From contig NZ_CP016094.1 in assembly GCF_001746835.1 (NCBI RefSeq), positions 3,053,501 to 3,117,500 on the forward strand: DNA of 64,000 nt, in the 5' to 3' direction. Position numbers and translations under genes: made by a program. Positions 25,816 through 36,260 of this stretch are shown here, piece after piece. The notes below the pieces were generated by a model. The model saw only the letters and a program-made list of their open reading frames with translations, was not told where the DNA came from and did not search any database. Source of the stretch: Lacunisphaera limnophila (GTDB lineage Bacteria > Verrucomicrobiota > Verrucomicrobiia > Opitutales > Opitutaceae). Numbering within the stretch: position 1 is the stretch's first letter; each line of letters begins with the position of its first letter.

Positions 25816-28800
25816 ATGAACCTCTCCGCCCCCTTTGTCCGTCGGCCCGTGGCCAGTACCATGATCGCCGTGGCGCTCGTGTTGTCAGGGGCGCTGGCCT
25901 ACAATCTGTTGCCGGTGGCGCCGCTGCCCGAGGTGGACTTTCCCACGATCCAGGTCAGCGCCGCGCTGCCCGGGGCGAGTCCGGAAACAATGGCCGCCAG
26001 CGTGGCGACCCCGCTGGAACGCGCGTTGGGCAGCATCGCCGGGGTGACCTCAATCTCCTCCAGCAGCCGCCAGGGCCGGGTGGGCATCACGCTGGAGTTT
26101 GCGATGGGCCGCGACATCGACGCCGCCGCCCGCGACGTGCAGGCGGCGATCAACTCGGCGCGGGGGCAGTTGCCCGCCGGTATGCCGGGTAATCCCTCGT
26201 ACCGGAAGGTGAACCCCTCGGCCGCGCCCATCATGGCGCTGGCGCTGAGTTCACCCAACATTGCGCCCGGCGACCTCTACGACTTCGCCGCCACGATCCT
26301 GGCCCAGAAGATCTCGCAGGTGCACGGGGTGGGCGAGGTGACGGTCGGGGGCAGTTCGTTGCCGGCGATCCGCGTCCAACTGAATCCCCATGCGCTGGCC
26401 CACCATGGCATCGCACTCGACGAGGTGCGCCGGGCCATCAGCGACACGAATTCCCTGCAGCCGCGGGGCATGATCGAGTCAGGGAGCCGCCAGTGGCAAG
26501 TGCAGGTCAGTGACCAGCTGCGGCAGGCCAAGGACTACCTGCCCTTGATCATCCGTTATACCGACGGCGCCCCCGTGCGGCTGGGGGATGTGGCGAAGGT
26601 CACGGACTCGGTCCAGGACCGCTACAGCAGCGGCTTTCACAACGACCAGCCGGCGGTCCTGCTCATGGTCAGCCGCCAGCCCGGGGCGAATATCATCGCC
26701 ACGATCGACGCCATCAACGCGCAGTTACCGGGTCTGCGCGCCCTGGTGCCCGACGATGCCCAGCTGGCGGTGGTGATGGATCGTTCGCCCTCCATTCGCG
26801 GCACGTTGTACGAGTCGCAGCGCACGCTGGTGATCGCGTCCGGGCTGGTGATGCTCGTGGTGTTTCTTTTCCTCGGCAGCCCGCGCGGCGCGCTGATCCC
26901 GTGCGTGGCGATCCCGGTCTCCATCATCGGCACCTTCGGGATCATGTATCTCTACGGATTTTCCCTGAACAATCTGTCTCTGATGGCGCTGATCGTGGCC
27001 GCGGGGCTGGTGGTGGACGATGCGATCGTGGTGCTGGAGAACATCACCCGCCACATCGAGCAAGGGATGTCGCCGCTGCGGGCGGCGGTGGCGGGGGCCG
27101 GGGAGGTGGGGTTCACCCTGCTCGCGATGAATCTTTCGCTGGTGGTCGTGTTCATCTCGATCCTGTTCATGGGCGGGCTGGTCACCGAGCTGTTCCGCGA
27201 GTTCTCGATCACGCTGGCGGCGGCGATGCTGGTCTCGCTGCTGGTCTCGCTGACGCTCACGCCGAGCCTGTGCGCGGTTTGGTTGGAGGCCAAACACGAG
27301 CGCCGCAGCGGGCCGCTGCGGGATGCGGGGGCCCGCTTCTTTGAGCGGTTGCGGGGCGGATACGGCCGCACACTGGGCTGGGTGTTGCGGCACACCACCC
27401 TGACGCTGCTGGTCCTGGTGGGCATCATCGCGCTGAATCTGGCGCTGTTCTACAGTGCGCCGAAGGGCTTCCTGCCGGAGCAGGACACCGGGCAGCTCGG
27501 CGGGTTCGCGCGCGGGGACGACGGCTTCTCGTTCCAGGTGATGCAGCCCAAGATCGAGACTTACCGGAAAATGGTGATGGCGGACCCCGCGGTGCAGGAC
27601 GTGATGGGCATGAGCGGCGGCGGCACGGGCGTCAGCAACGCCTGGATGATGATCCGGCTCAAACCGCGGCAGGAACGGGAGGCGGCCCGGGACGTGGTCA
27701 ACCGGCTGCGCCTGCAGGCCCCGCCGGTGCCCGGCGGCATGCTGTGGATGAACGTGACGCAGGATATCCAGCCTCCGCGCAGTTCGGACGCGGGGTCCTA
27801 CGACCTGGCGATCCTCACGAGCGAGGTGGCGCTGTTGCGGCAGTGGGAGGGGAAGATCGCGCAGGCGCTGCAGGAACTGCCGGAACTGACCGATGTGGAC
27901 ACCCCGAACGATGGCGGGACCAAGCAGGTGATGTTGCACATCGACCGGGAGGCAGCCCGCCGGCTCGGCGTGGACACCCGGATGATCACGCAGGTGCTGA
28001 ACAATTCCTTCAGCCAGCGCCAGATCACGACCCTCTACAACCGCCTGAACCAATACCGGGTGATCATGGAACTGGAGCCGCAATATACGGAGGATCCGGT
28101 GGTGCTCGACCAGGTGCAGGTGATCGCGGCGGACGGCTCGCGGGTGCCTTTGTCGGCCTTCACGCGCTACGACTACGCGCTGGTGGAGGACCGGGTGCAG
28201 CACCGCGAGCAGTTCGTGGCGGAGAACATCGGCTTTTCGCTGGCGCCCGGCGTCACGCTGCAGGAGGCGCTGGCGGCAGTCGACCGGGCGATGGAGCGGA
28301 TCATGCTGCCTACCGATGTGCAGGTGCGGATGGCGGGCTCGGCGCAGACCTTCCAGAGTGCGCTGGAGAACCAGCACTGGCTGATCCTGGCCGTACTGGT
28401 GGCCGTGTATCTGGTGCTGGGCATCCTCTACGAGAGCCTGGTGCACCCGCTGACGATCCTCTCGACCCTGCCGTCGGCGGGACTGGGGGCCTTGCTGGCG
28501 TTGCGGTTCACGGGCACGGAGTTCACCCTGATCGCCCAGCTCGGGTTGTTTTTGCTCATCGGCATCGTGATGAAGAATGCGATCCTGATGATTGACGTGG
28601 CCCTCGTGCGGGAGCGGCAGGACGGCCTGAGTCCGCAGGCGGCGATCTATGAGGCGGCGCAGCTGCGGCTCCGGCCGATCCTGATGACCAACCTGGCCGC
28701 CCTGCTGGGCGCGCTGCCGCTCGTGCTTTCGACCGGCGAAGGCGTGGAAATGCGTCGTCCCCTGGGTCTCGCGATTGTCGGTGGATTGGCGGTGAGCCAA

Positions 28801-28923
28801 TTGCTCACGCTTTACACGGTGCCGGTGGTTTACCTGTGGCTGGACCGAATCCGGCTGCGGGTGCGGGCGCGGTTCGGGCGCAATCCCACGGCCGGGGCGG
28901 CGGCCGGGTCAGCGGTCGCCTGA
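25816..28923 (+). CDS. mdtC: RND efflux transporter, second of tandem pair (MdtC-like)
   Basis: This is a 1035-residue AcrB-type pump. I chose ATG 25816 because the product then begins MNLSAPFVRRPVASTMIAVA, as in other RND pumps, and GGAGG lies seven bases upstream. The proton-relay segment AAGLVVDDAIVVLENITRHIE is intact, and the C-terminal MKNAILMIDVALVRERQ matches the family. The sequence differs clearly from the preceding pump, so the pair is not a recent duplication. It is expected to pair with the mdtB product and mdtA adaptor. A convergent ABC permease gene begins 22 bases beyond its stop. Confidence 0.93.
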   Translation: MNLSAPFVRRPVASTMIAVALVLSGALAYNLLPVAPLPEVDFPTIQVSAALPGASPETMAASVATPLERALGSIAGVTSISSSSRQGRVGITLEFAMGRDIDAAARDVQAAINSARGQLPAGMPGNPSYRKVNPSAAPIMALALSSPNIAPGDLYDFAATILAQKISQVHGVGEVTVGGSSLPAIRVQLNPHALAHHGIALDEVRRAISDTNSLQPRGMIESGSRQWQVQVSDQLRQAKDYLPLIIRYTDGAPVRLGDVAKVTDSVQDRYSSGFHNDQPAVLLMVSRQPGANIIATIDAINAQLPGLRALVPDDAQLAVVMDRSPSIRGTLYESQRTLVIASGLVMLVVFLFLGSPRGALIPCVAIPVSIIGTFGIMYLYGFSLNNLSLMALIVAAGLVVDDAIVVLENITRHIEQGMSPLRAAVAGAGEVGFTLLAMNLSLVVVFISILFMGGLVTELFREFSITLAAAMLVSLLVSLTLTPSLCAVWLEAKHERRSGPLRDAGARFFERLRGGYGRTLGWVLRHTTLTLLVLVGIIALNLALFYSAPKGFLPEQDTGQLGGFARGDDGFSFQVMQPKIETYRKMVMADPAVQDVMGMSGGGTGVSNAWMMIRLKPRQEREAARDVVNRLRLQAPPVPGGMLWMNVTQDIQPPRSSDAGSYDLAILTSEVALLRQWEGKIAQALQELPELTDVDTPNDGGTKQVMLHIDREAARRLGVDTRMITQVLNNSFSQRQITTLYNRLNQYRVIMELEPQYTEDPVVLDQVQVIAADGSRVPLSAFTRYDYALVEDRVQHREQFVAENIGFSLAPGVTLQEALAAVDRAMERIMLPTDVQVRMAGSAQTFQSALENQHWLILAVLVAVYLVLGILYESLVHPLTILSTLPSAGLGALLALRFTGTEFTLIAQLGLFLLIGIVMKNAILMIDVALVRERQDGLSPQAAIYEAAQLRLRPILMTNLAALLGALPLVLSTGEGVEMRRPLGLAIVGGLAVSQLLTLYTVPVVYLWLDRIRLRVRARFGRNPTAGAAAGSAVA

Positions 28924-28945
28924 GGGCGGGACGCGCGGCCGTCCG

Positions 28946-31486
28946 TCATTCCGCGCGGAGGGCCTCGAGCGGGTTGACGTGGGTGGCGCGGCGCGCGGGC
29001 AGCCAGGAGGCGACGGTGGCGGCGAGGAAGAAGGCGGTGGCCGCGCCCAGCAGGACGACGGGATCGAAGGGCTTGGCGCCCACAAGCACGGAGGCGAACA
29101 CGCGGTTCAGGCCGAGGCCGAGGACCAGGCCCGCGGCGATGCCGAGCGAGGCGGTGGCCAGCCCTTCGCGCAGGATCAGCGCCTGCACGTGGCCCGGCCG
29201 CGCGCCCAGGGCCATGCGGATGCCGATCTCGCGGGTGCGGCGGGAGACCTGGTAGGACTTGACCGAGTAGATGCCGACCACCGCGACCAGCATGGCAAAG
29301 CCCGAGAAGGTGACGAGCAGCACGGAGCCGAGGCTGACGGCCCAGACCTCCATGGAGGTTTCCTTGTGCTGCCGGAAGCTGCGGACCTTGAACACCGGCA
29401 CGCCGGGGGCGGCCTCGTGGAGGACGGCACGCACCGGGGCGACCAAGGCCTCGGCGGCGGCTTCGGTGTCGGCAGCCGGGCGCACATGAAAGTGGACGTT
29501 GGAGGCGAAGCCGTGGGCGAAAGGCACGTAGATCGATCCCGAGGGTTCATCCTCGAAAAAGTTCGTCTGCGATGCGGTGACGATGCCCACGACCTGCATC
29601 GGGCCGATAGCGACATGCGCTTCCCCATTAAAGCGGACGAATTGCCCGAGGGCGTCCCCCTCCGGCCAGAGCTGGCGGGCGAGGATCTCGTCGATGACCG
29701 CGACGCGCGGCGCGCCAGGCTGCGCGCATTCGGCGGGGGAGAACGGGCGGCCTTGCTTGAGGGCCAGCCCCATGGCGGTGAAATAGTCGGCGCCGACGGA
29801 GTTCCAGCGGCTGTCGTAAGCGCGGCCCTCGGCTGCGGTGACGGGCTTGGCGTCGTCCGGCAGGGCGGGGCCGTCGCGCCGCACGGAGCGGCCGATGTTG
29901 ACGAAGCCGTAGGGCACGATGGTGGCGATCGCGGCGGCCTGCACGCCGGGCAGGGAGGCGAGGCGTTCCTGGGCCGAGCGGAAGAGTTCCAGGCTGCGCG
30001 CCTCGTCGAGTCCGCCCAGGCCCGAGTCCAACTCTGCGACCACGGTGTTGTCCGCCCGATAGCCGTGCTCGGCATTCGTGGTGAGGGCGGCGGTGCGCAT
30101 GAAGACGCCCGCGATGATCAGGAGGCAAAGCGACAGGGCGATCTGGGTGACCACCAGCAGGTGCCGGGGCCGCCACCAGGCCACGTGCGGGGCGGGGGCG
30201 TTCTCACCCGACTGCAGTTTCAGGTCGGAGAGCACGTCACCGCGCGAGAGCCGCAGCGCGGGCCCGAGGGAAAACGCGAGGGTGGCGCCGAGGCAAATGA
30301 CGGCCGTCGCCGCCAGCACGGCGCCCGAGCCGGTGGAAAGGCCGAAGAGGCCGATCGGCAGGCGCGTCGTGAGGGAGGCGGCGATCAGGTCGAGGCTGGC
30401 CTGGGCGATCAGGATCCCGAGGCCGCCGCCGAGGAGGGCGAGCACCAGGCCCTCGAGGCAGAGCTGACGGACGAGTTGCCGCCGACGGCCACCCAGCGCC
30501 AGGCGGATGGCGAATTCCTTGCGCCGGCTCTGACCACGGGCCAGCAGGAGGCCGGCGAGGTTCAGGCAGACGATGAGGAGCACGGAGCCAGCGAGGCCCA
30601 TCAGCACCGAGCAAAAGACCAGGACCCCGGCTTCCGAGCGCGGGGCCGAGCTCGTGCCGAGCCGGGCGAGGGGGGCGATGGTGACGGTCTGGTCTTTGAA
30701 CTCCACCGGGAAGGCCTGCTCGAGGTGGGTCCCGAGCGCATCAAGGGCGGCCGTGGCGGCGGAGCGTTCCACCCCGGGCGCCAGCCGGGCGACGAGGAAG
30801 AGCTTGTAGGTGTCGGCCCGATCCAGGGCGCGGCGCGCCTCGTCCTGGGTGAAATTTTCCAGGGTTTCGAAAACCCCGAGCGGGAAATAGAATTCGGGCC
30901 CGAACAACATCGTGGTGCCGGTGAAACCCACGGGGGTGACGCCGACGATGGTATAGGTGCGCTCGTTGATGCGCAGGGTGCGGCCCAGGATGTCGGGGGC
31001 GAAACCGGACTTGGCCCAGTGGGCATGGCTGACGATCACGACCGGCAGGGCCGCGCCCGGGCGTTCCTCCTCCGCGGTGAAGGGCCGGCCGCGCGCCAGC
31101 GGGACGCCGAGGGTGGCGAAGTAGTTGGCGCTGATGATCGAGGCGAAGGCCCGCCGCGTCTCCGTGCCCTCCTGCTGGCCGACCAGCGTATGATTGAAGG
31201 CCATGACGTCCGTGAAGAGATCGCGACGCCCGCTGAGCTCGCGCCAGAGCGGGAGGGAGAACAGCCGGAAGTCCTCGGGGTTCTTCCGGTTTTGGGTGTA
31301 GACCTGAACGATCCGGTCGGGGTCGGCGAGGGGGCGCGGGCTGAACGCCAGGTTGTAGATGAAGGTGAACATCCCGGTATTCAGGCCGATGCCGAGGGCC
31401 AGGACGGCGACGGTGGCGGCGGAGAAGCCGGGGGATTTGGCCAAAAGACGGAGGGAGAATTTCAGATCCTGCAGGAGGGAAGACAT
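28946..31486 (-). CDS. Large ABC permease of the MacB/FtsX (acidobacterial ADOP) type, no. 1
   Basis: The 846-residue product has an N-terminal membrane helix (LKFSLRLLAKSPGFSAATVAV), a MacB-type periplasmic core domain and two FtsX-like permease units (about residues 275-400 and 710-845). The ending PARRATHVNPLEALRAE is characteristic. Such proteins couple ATP hydrolysis to export or mechanical work in the envelope without a fused ATPase. The only nearby ATPase genes are at 35426 and 43169, so it probably shares the first. The ATG at 31486 (MSSLLQDLKF) is preferred over the in-frame start at 31513. The substrate is unknown. Confidence 0.88.
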   Translation of the reverse strand: MSSLLQDLKFSLRLLAKSPGFSAATVAVLALGIGLNTGMFTFIYNLAFSPRPLADPDRIVQVYTQNRKNPEDFRLFSLPLWRELSGRRDLFTDVMAFNHTLVGQQEGTETRRAFASIISANYFATLGVPLARGRPFTAEEERPGAALPVVIVSHAHWAKSGFAPDILGRTLRINERTYTIVGVTPVGFTGTTMLFGPEFYFPLGVFETLENFTQDEARRALDRADTYKLFLVARLAPGVERSAATAALDALGTHLEQAFPVEFKDQTVTIAPLARLGTSSAPRSEAGVLVFCSVLMGLAGSVLLIVCLNLAGLLLARGQSRRKEFAIRLALGGRRRQLVRQLCLEGLVLALLGGGLGILIAQASLDLIAASLTTRLPIGLFGLSTGSGAVLAATAVICLGATLAFSLGPALRLSRGDVLSDLKLQSGENAPAPHVAWWRPRHLLVVTQIALSLCLLIIAGVFMRTAALTTNAEHGYRADNTVVAELDSGLGGLDEARSLELFRSAQERLASLPGVQAAAIATIVPYGFVNIGRSVRRDGPALPDDAKPVTAAEGRAYDSRWNSVGADYFTAMGLALKQGRPFSPAECAQPGAPRVAVIDEILARQLWPEGDALGQFVRFNGEAHVAIGPMQVVGIVTASQTNFFEDEPSGSIYVPFAHGFASNVHFHVRPAADTEAAAEALVAPVRAVLHEAAPGVPVFKVRSFRQHKETSMEVWAVSLGSVLLVTFSGFAMLVAVVGIYSVKSYQVSRRTREIGIRMALGARPGHVQALILREGLATASLGIAAGLVLGLGLNRVFASVLVGAKPFDPVVLLGAATAFFLAATVASWLPARRATHVNPLEALRAE

Positions 31487-31573
31487 AGACACGCGGTGTT
31501 CCCCCGAGAACACGGCGGCCGGACGCTGGTTGCAGGAATATCGGGCGGTAGCTGGTTTTGCACCCCGAGTGGG

Positions 31574-32839
31574 CTATTCAAGGGCCAGGGAATGGATCAG
31601 CACGGTGCGCTCCGTTGGTGCGGTGGCGGCGGGCGGGTCGAACAAGGCCCACCCGCTGCCGCTGACAAAGTGGAAGCGGCCAGCCAGGACCTGACCCAAG
31701 GCGAGGTCGGTCAGCTCCGGTCCACCCAGCGCGAGGACGCGGGCGGGTGAATGTGCGGCGACGGCTGGCTCGATGTGCAGCACCCGTTGCGGGGAGATGC
31801 CGTTTTGCACGGCGAGCAGGCCCCCGGCGACCGCGTAGAGGCCGTCGATGCCGAAGAATGTGGCGTCGGCCGGGGCGAGCAGGAGGGCCGGGGACTTGGT
31901 GGCCAGGGGGACGCGCCAGATGCCGTTGGCGTAGTCGGCGACGTAGAGGGTGTTGCCGTCGGAACTGATCGCGAGGCCTTGCAGGCTCAGGAAGTCGTCG
32001 CTTTCGAGCCAAGGCTCCAAGGCGGTGCCGCCGGCCGGGAGTCGCCAGATGATGGGGGAGATGGAATCGGTGGCGAAGAGGGAGCCGTCGGCGGCAATTA
32101 CGAAGTCACCCAGCAGGTGCTTGCGTCCGTCCGCGGGCGCGGGGTGGCGGGCGCGCACGCGCCCGGTGGCAAAGTCGATCGCAACGAGGGCGGTGCGTTT
32201 GCCATCCTCGGCATCGGGGCCGGTCATCACGCCGATGGTGGCGGTGGCGGCCCAGAGCGTGCTTTGATCAGGGGAGAGGGCTATTTTGAAAACGCCGTCC
32301 AAGGCATCCTCGGGAGAGGTGAACCGAGTCAGGGCGTCCGTGCCCGGGTCGCGGCGCCAGATACAGCGATGGCGGACGTCGCTGAAATACCATTGCCGTG
32401 TTACTGGATCGAGGAGGCAGCTTTCGATGATGCCGGTGACGTCTGGGAGAACTAATGCCACCGTGGCGGTGGCCGGGGGCACGGCGGGGCCAGCCGTCAG
32501 GCGGGCGGCGACGGCCTGAAACGCCGGCAAATCCCGGAGCGAGGCGAGGCCCGGATCGGTGGCGACCGTCATCTGCAGCCCCATGTCGGCCAGGCGTGTG
32601 AGTGCGGCGATGGCTTCGGCGGGCTGATTCATCGCGGCGTGGATGCGGGCGAGATTGAGCTGGATGCGCGGGTAGTCGGGGCGCAGGTGCGCGGCTTCCT
32701 GGAGCTGGGCGAGCGCGGTGGGGTTGTCGCCGGCCTGCGCGGCGATGGCGGACTCACGGAGCAGGAGACGGTGGCGGGGTGCGGCGGACAGGGGTGGGAG
32801 CACCAGCCAGGCGGCCAACAGTAGGAGCGAAGGGCGCAT
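31574..32839 (-). CDS. Exported TPR plus beta-propeller-like protein
   Basis: The 421-residue product has a signal peptide (LLLLAAWLVLPPLSA). A TPR-like helical region follows (LQEAAHLRPDYPRIQLNLAR, AEAIAALTRLAD), then a six-bladed-propeller-like part with SMP-30/NHL-type strands such as GIIESCLLDPVTRQWYFSDV, FKIALSPDQSTLWAAT, VIAADGSLFATDS and LAISSDGNTLYVADYANGIW. The strand pattern suggests a lactonase-like fold, but I see no clear metal-binding set. It sits between two ABC permeases on the same strand, so it is probably a periplasmic partner of that system. The function is unknown. Confidence 0.75.
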   Translation of the reverse strand: MRPSLLLLAAWLVLPPLSAAPRHRLLLRESAIAAQAGDNPTALAQLQEAAHLRPDYPRIQLNLARIHAAMNQPAEAIAALTRLADMGLQMTVATDPGLASLRDLPAFQAVAARLTAGPAVPPATATVALVLPDVTGIIESCLLDPVTRQWYFSDVRHRCIWRRDPGTDALTRFTSPEDALDGVFKIALSPDQSTLWAATATIGVMTGPDAEDGKRTALVAIDFATGRVRARHPAPADGRKHLLGDFVIAADGSLFATDSISPIIWRLPAGGTALEPWLESDDFLSLQGLAISSDGNTLYVADYANGIWRVPLATKSPALLLAPADATFFGIDGLYAVAGGLLAVQNGISPQRVLHIEPAVAAHSPARVLALGGPELTDLALGQVLAGRFHFVSGSGWALFDPPAATAPTERTVLIHSLALE

Positions 32840-32842
32840 GGG

Positions 32843-32920
32843 AGAAAGGAAGAAGGAAGAAGGAAGATTTAAGAAAGAAAGCAGCTGGTTCTCATTCTTA
32901 ATTCTTCCTTCATAATTCTT
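32843..32920. repeat. GGAAGAA-family mirrored repeat
   Basis: The left arm (32843-32879) repeats GGAAGAA and ends AAGAAAGAA. The right arm (32889-32920) is its imperfect inverse, with TTCTTAATTCTTCCTTC. The loop is nine bases. It fills the whole gap between the TPR/propeller start and the stop codon (32923) of the next permease. Confidence 0.7.
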
Positions 32921-32922
32921 AC

Positions 32923-35331
32923 TTACTCGGCCCGCAGCGCCTCGAGCGGGTCAACCTTGGTCGCCCGGCGCGCCGGGAGCCAGCAGGCGAGGGCGGCGAC
33001 GAGGAAGAGGAGGAAGGCCGTGGCCGTGAGGGTCAGGGGATCCGGTTCGATCATACGGGGCATGAAGGAGGCGAGGAAGCGGCCCAGGCCGTAGGCGCCA
33101 GCCGCGCCGAGCACGAGGCCGATGGCGGTGAGCACGAGGCCCTGGTTGAGCACGAGCTTAAGCACGTCGGCGGGCTTGGCGCCGAGGGCGAGCCGGATGC
33201 CGAATTCGCCGGTGCGCTGGGCGACGATGTTGGAGATCACGCCGTAGAGGCCGACCGAGGCGAGGGCGAGACCGAGCAGGGCGAAGCCGCCGAGGAGCTG
33301 GGCGACGACGACGAGGTTGTGCTGCTGGCGGTCCACGAACTGGCCGACGGTCATCAGCTGGTCGGCCGGAAGGTCGAGATCCACCTCGGCGACGGCGCGC
33401 CGCACGCTCTCGATCAGGGCGCCCGGGTTCTCACTGCGCACGGCGAAGCGGATCCAGGTCCAGGGTTCGTGCACGACGGAGCGGTAGACGTGCAGGACGC
33501 TGGGGGGATTGGTGAAGCTGGCCGCGGACTCGGCGGTGCGGACGATGCCGATGACCTCGGCCCATTTGGTCTGTCCGCCGTCGACCAGGCCCACGCGCTG
33601 GCCGAGGGCGCTCCGGTCCGGCCAGAACTGCCGGGCGAGGGTCTCGTTGACCACGACCTGCTCGGGATCGCCCGCCTTGACATCGGCGGCGAAGACCCGG
33701 CCCTCGACCAGCTTGATGCCCAGAGTTTCGAAGTAGCGCGCGGTGACCATGACGAGGCTGGCCCGGGGGAGCGTCGTGGGATCGGCGGAAGCGAGGCCGT
33801 CGTGCGTGATCTGGCGGGTGTTGCCATAATGCCAGAGGGGCAGGGCGGTGGTCAGGGCGGCGCTTTCGACGCCGGGCAGGGCGGTGAGGCGCTGCTCGAT
33901 GGTGCGGTAGAATTCGACACGTTTTTCGGGAGTTTCGTAGCGCTTCTCCGGCATGGGCAGAACGCCGGTGAGGACCCGGCTGGTATCCCACCCGGTCTCG
34001 CGCGTGAGGATACGGTCAAAGCCGCGCTGCATCATGCCGGCGCCGCCGAGCAGAATGAGGGCGAGGGTGACCTCGGCGATGACCAGCAGGTGGCGGATGC
34101 GGTGCTGGCTGCGGCCGGACGTAGAGCCGCGGGAAGAGGATTTCAGGGCGCCGACGACATCGGTGCGGGAGGCCAGCCAGGCGGGCACGATGCCGAAGAC
34201 GATCCCGGTGAGGACGGAGGCGGCGATGGTGAGCAGGAGCACGCCCCCGTCGATGGGCAGCTTGAAGGTGCCGACCTTCTCGCCGATGCGGATGCTGGCC
34301 TCGAGGAGGCTGTTGATCCAGAGGGCGAGGAGAAGGCCGAGCCCGCCGCCGGTGACGGACAGAAGCAGGCACTCGGTGAGCTGCTGGGCGATGAGGCGGG
34401 AGCGGGAGGCGCCGAGGGCGGCGCGGATGGCGAACTCGCGCATGGAGACGGTGGCGCGGGCGAGCTGGAGATTGGCGAGGTTGGCGCAGGCGATGAGCAG
34501 CACAAAGCCGGAGAGGCTGAGCAGCATCCAGGAGATCTTGCGGCTCTCGTCGTCCATCAGCGCCTCATGGAGCGGGAGCGCCCGGTAGCGGAGGCCCGCG
34601 TAATCCTGCGGGTAGTCGCGCTCCTGCGTGGCGGCGAGCGGACCGAGCTCGGCCACGGTTTGCTCCGGCGTGCCGCCGGGCTTGAGGCGACCGGCGAGGC
34701 TGAAGACCCGGTAGTTGCGGCCCTTGATCTGTTCCGACGTGTAGGCGAGCGGACGCCAGAAGGCGCAGTCCCCCCAGAGAAAGCGGTATTCGAAGCTGGC
34801 GGGCATCACGCCGATGATGGTGTGCGGATCGCCGTCGATGCGGAGCACGCGGCCGATGACGGAAGGATCGCCGCCGTAACGCTCCTGCCAGAAGCCGTGG
34901 GCCAGCAGCACCACCTGATCCTTGCCCGGCTGGGTTTCCTCGGCGGAGAAGGCGCGTCCGATTTGGGGCTGGACGCCGAAGGCGGCGAACATTTCAGCGT
35001 CCGCGAGGATGCCGTTGAGGCGCTCGGCGGGCTGGCCGGGTTCGGCGACGGCCGAGAAGTCGCGGGTGAAGGAGGAGAGGGCGGAGAAGGCGGTGGTCTT
35101 TTCCCGGACCTCGCGTTGCTCGAGGTAGGAGAAGTCGTTCTCGTCGCCGGCGCGGGTCGTGCGCTGGAGCATGACGATTCGCTCGGCGGCGGGGAACGGC
35201 GCGTTGCTGAAGAGCAGCGCGTCGATCAGGCTGAACATCGACGTGTTCACGCCAATGCCGAGGGCGAGCGTCACCAAGGCGATCAGGGTGAAACCCGGTG
35301 ACTTGAGCAGGGAGCGGAAGGCGAACTTCAT
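32923..35331 (-). CDS. Large ABC permease of the MacB/FtsX (acidobacterial ADOP) type, no. 2
   Basis: This 802-residue paralogue of the permease at 28946 starts MKFAFRSLLKSPGFTLIALV. The periplasmic core follows the first helix. Two FtsX units have GFVLLIACANLANLQLARA with REFAIRAALGASRSRLIAQQ, and later GLYGVISNIVAQRTGEFGIRLALGA. It ends PARRATKVDPLEALRAE. It is directly downstream of the ATPase gene (95-base gap filled by a repeat), so the two proteins probably form one transporter. Sequence divergence from permease 1 is large. The substrate is unknown; macrolide or lipoprotein export are the common roles of the superfamily. Confidence 0.9.
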   Translation of the reverse strand: MKFAFRSLLKSPGFTLIALVTLALGIGVNTSMFSLIDALLFSNAPFPAAERIVMLQRTTRAGDENDFSYLEQREVREKTTAFSALSSFTRDFSAVAEPGQPAERLNGILADAEMFAAFGVQPQIGRAFSAEETQPGKDQVVLLAHGFWQERYGGDPSVIGRVLRIDGDPHTIIGVMPASFEYRFLWGDCAFWRPLAYTSEQIKGRNYRVFSLAGRLKPGGTPEQTVAELGPLAATQERDYPQDYAGLRYRALPLHEALMDDESRKISWMLLSLSGFVLLIACANLANLQLARATVSMREFAIRAALGASRSRLIAQQLTECLLLSVTGGGLGLLLALWINSLLEASIRIGEKVGTFKLPIDGGVLLLTIAASVLTGIVFGIVPAWLASRTDVVGALKSSSRGSTSGRSQHRIRHLLVIAEVTLALILLGGAGMMQRGFDRILTRETGWDTSRVLTGVLPMPEKRYETPEKRVEFYRTIEQRLTALPGVESAALTTALPLWHYGNTRQITHDGLASADPTTLPRASLVMVTARYFETLGIKLVEGRVFAADVKAGDPEQVVVNETLARQFWPDRSALGQRVGLVDGGQTKWAEVIGIVRTAESAASFTNPPSVLHVYRSVVHEPWTWIRFAVRSENPGALIESVRRAVAEVDLDLPADQLMTVGQFVDRQQHNLVVVAQLLGGFALLGLALASVGLYGVISNIVAQRTGEFGIRLALGAKPADVLKLVLNQGLVLTAIGLVLGAAGAYGLGRFLASFMPRMIEPDPLTLTATAFLLFLVAALACWLPARRATKVDPLEALRAE

Positions 35332-35332
35332 G

Positions 35333-35416
35333 GGAGTAGCGAGTAGCGGGCCGTGAGCAGCGAGTGGAATCGACCTGCGTTACATGCCCACTCCTCGCTC
35401 CTTGCGGCTCGCTACG
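35333..35416. repeat. GTAGCGAGTAGC-family mirrored repeat, copy 1
   Basis: Left arm 35333-35367 (AGTAGCGAGTAGCGG, then GAGCAGCGAGTGG) and right arm 35388-35416 (CCACTCCTCGCTCC, GGCTCGCTACGG) are imperfect inverted repeats around a 20-base loop. The left arm begins two bases upstream of the permease 2 start codon. Confidence 0.7.
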
Positions 35417-35425
35417 GACCCGCGC

Positions 35426-36136
<711 letters not shown>

Positions 36137-36260
36137 GGGAGGCAGGATTGGGAATTACGATTTAAGTTTACGGACGGGCTCGGGTTGGGGGGAGAACACG
36201 TGTGGGGGGCGGGAGGTTACAGAAAGGATGAAGTAAGAGGGATTAATTAAGAAATGCGGC

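Noticed and set aside
26725..28800. 691-codon minus-strand frame opposite the second RND pump
   Set aside because: His/Arg/Gln-rich shadow of a complete RND transporter.
28979..31750. 923-codon plus-strand frame opposite ABC permease 1
   Set aside because: Gly/Glu/Asp-rich shadow; the permease strand has membrane helices and the family C-terminal signature.
33319..35301. 660-codon plus-strand frame opposite ABC permease 2
   Set aside because: Same reasoning: no domain, biased composition, antisense to a real permease.
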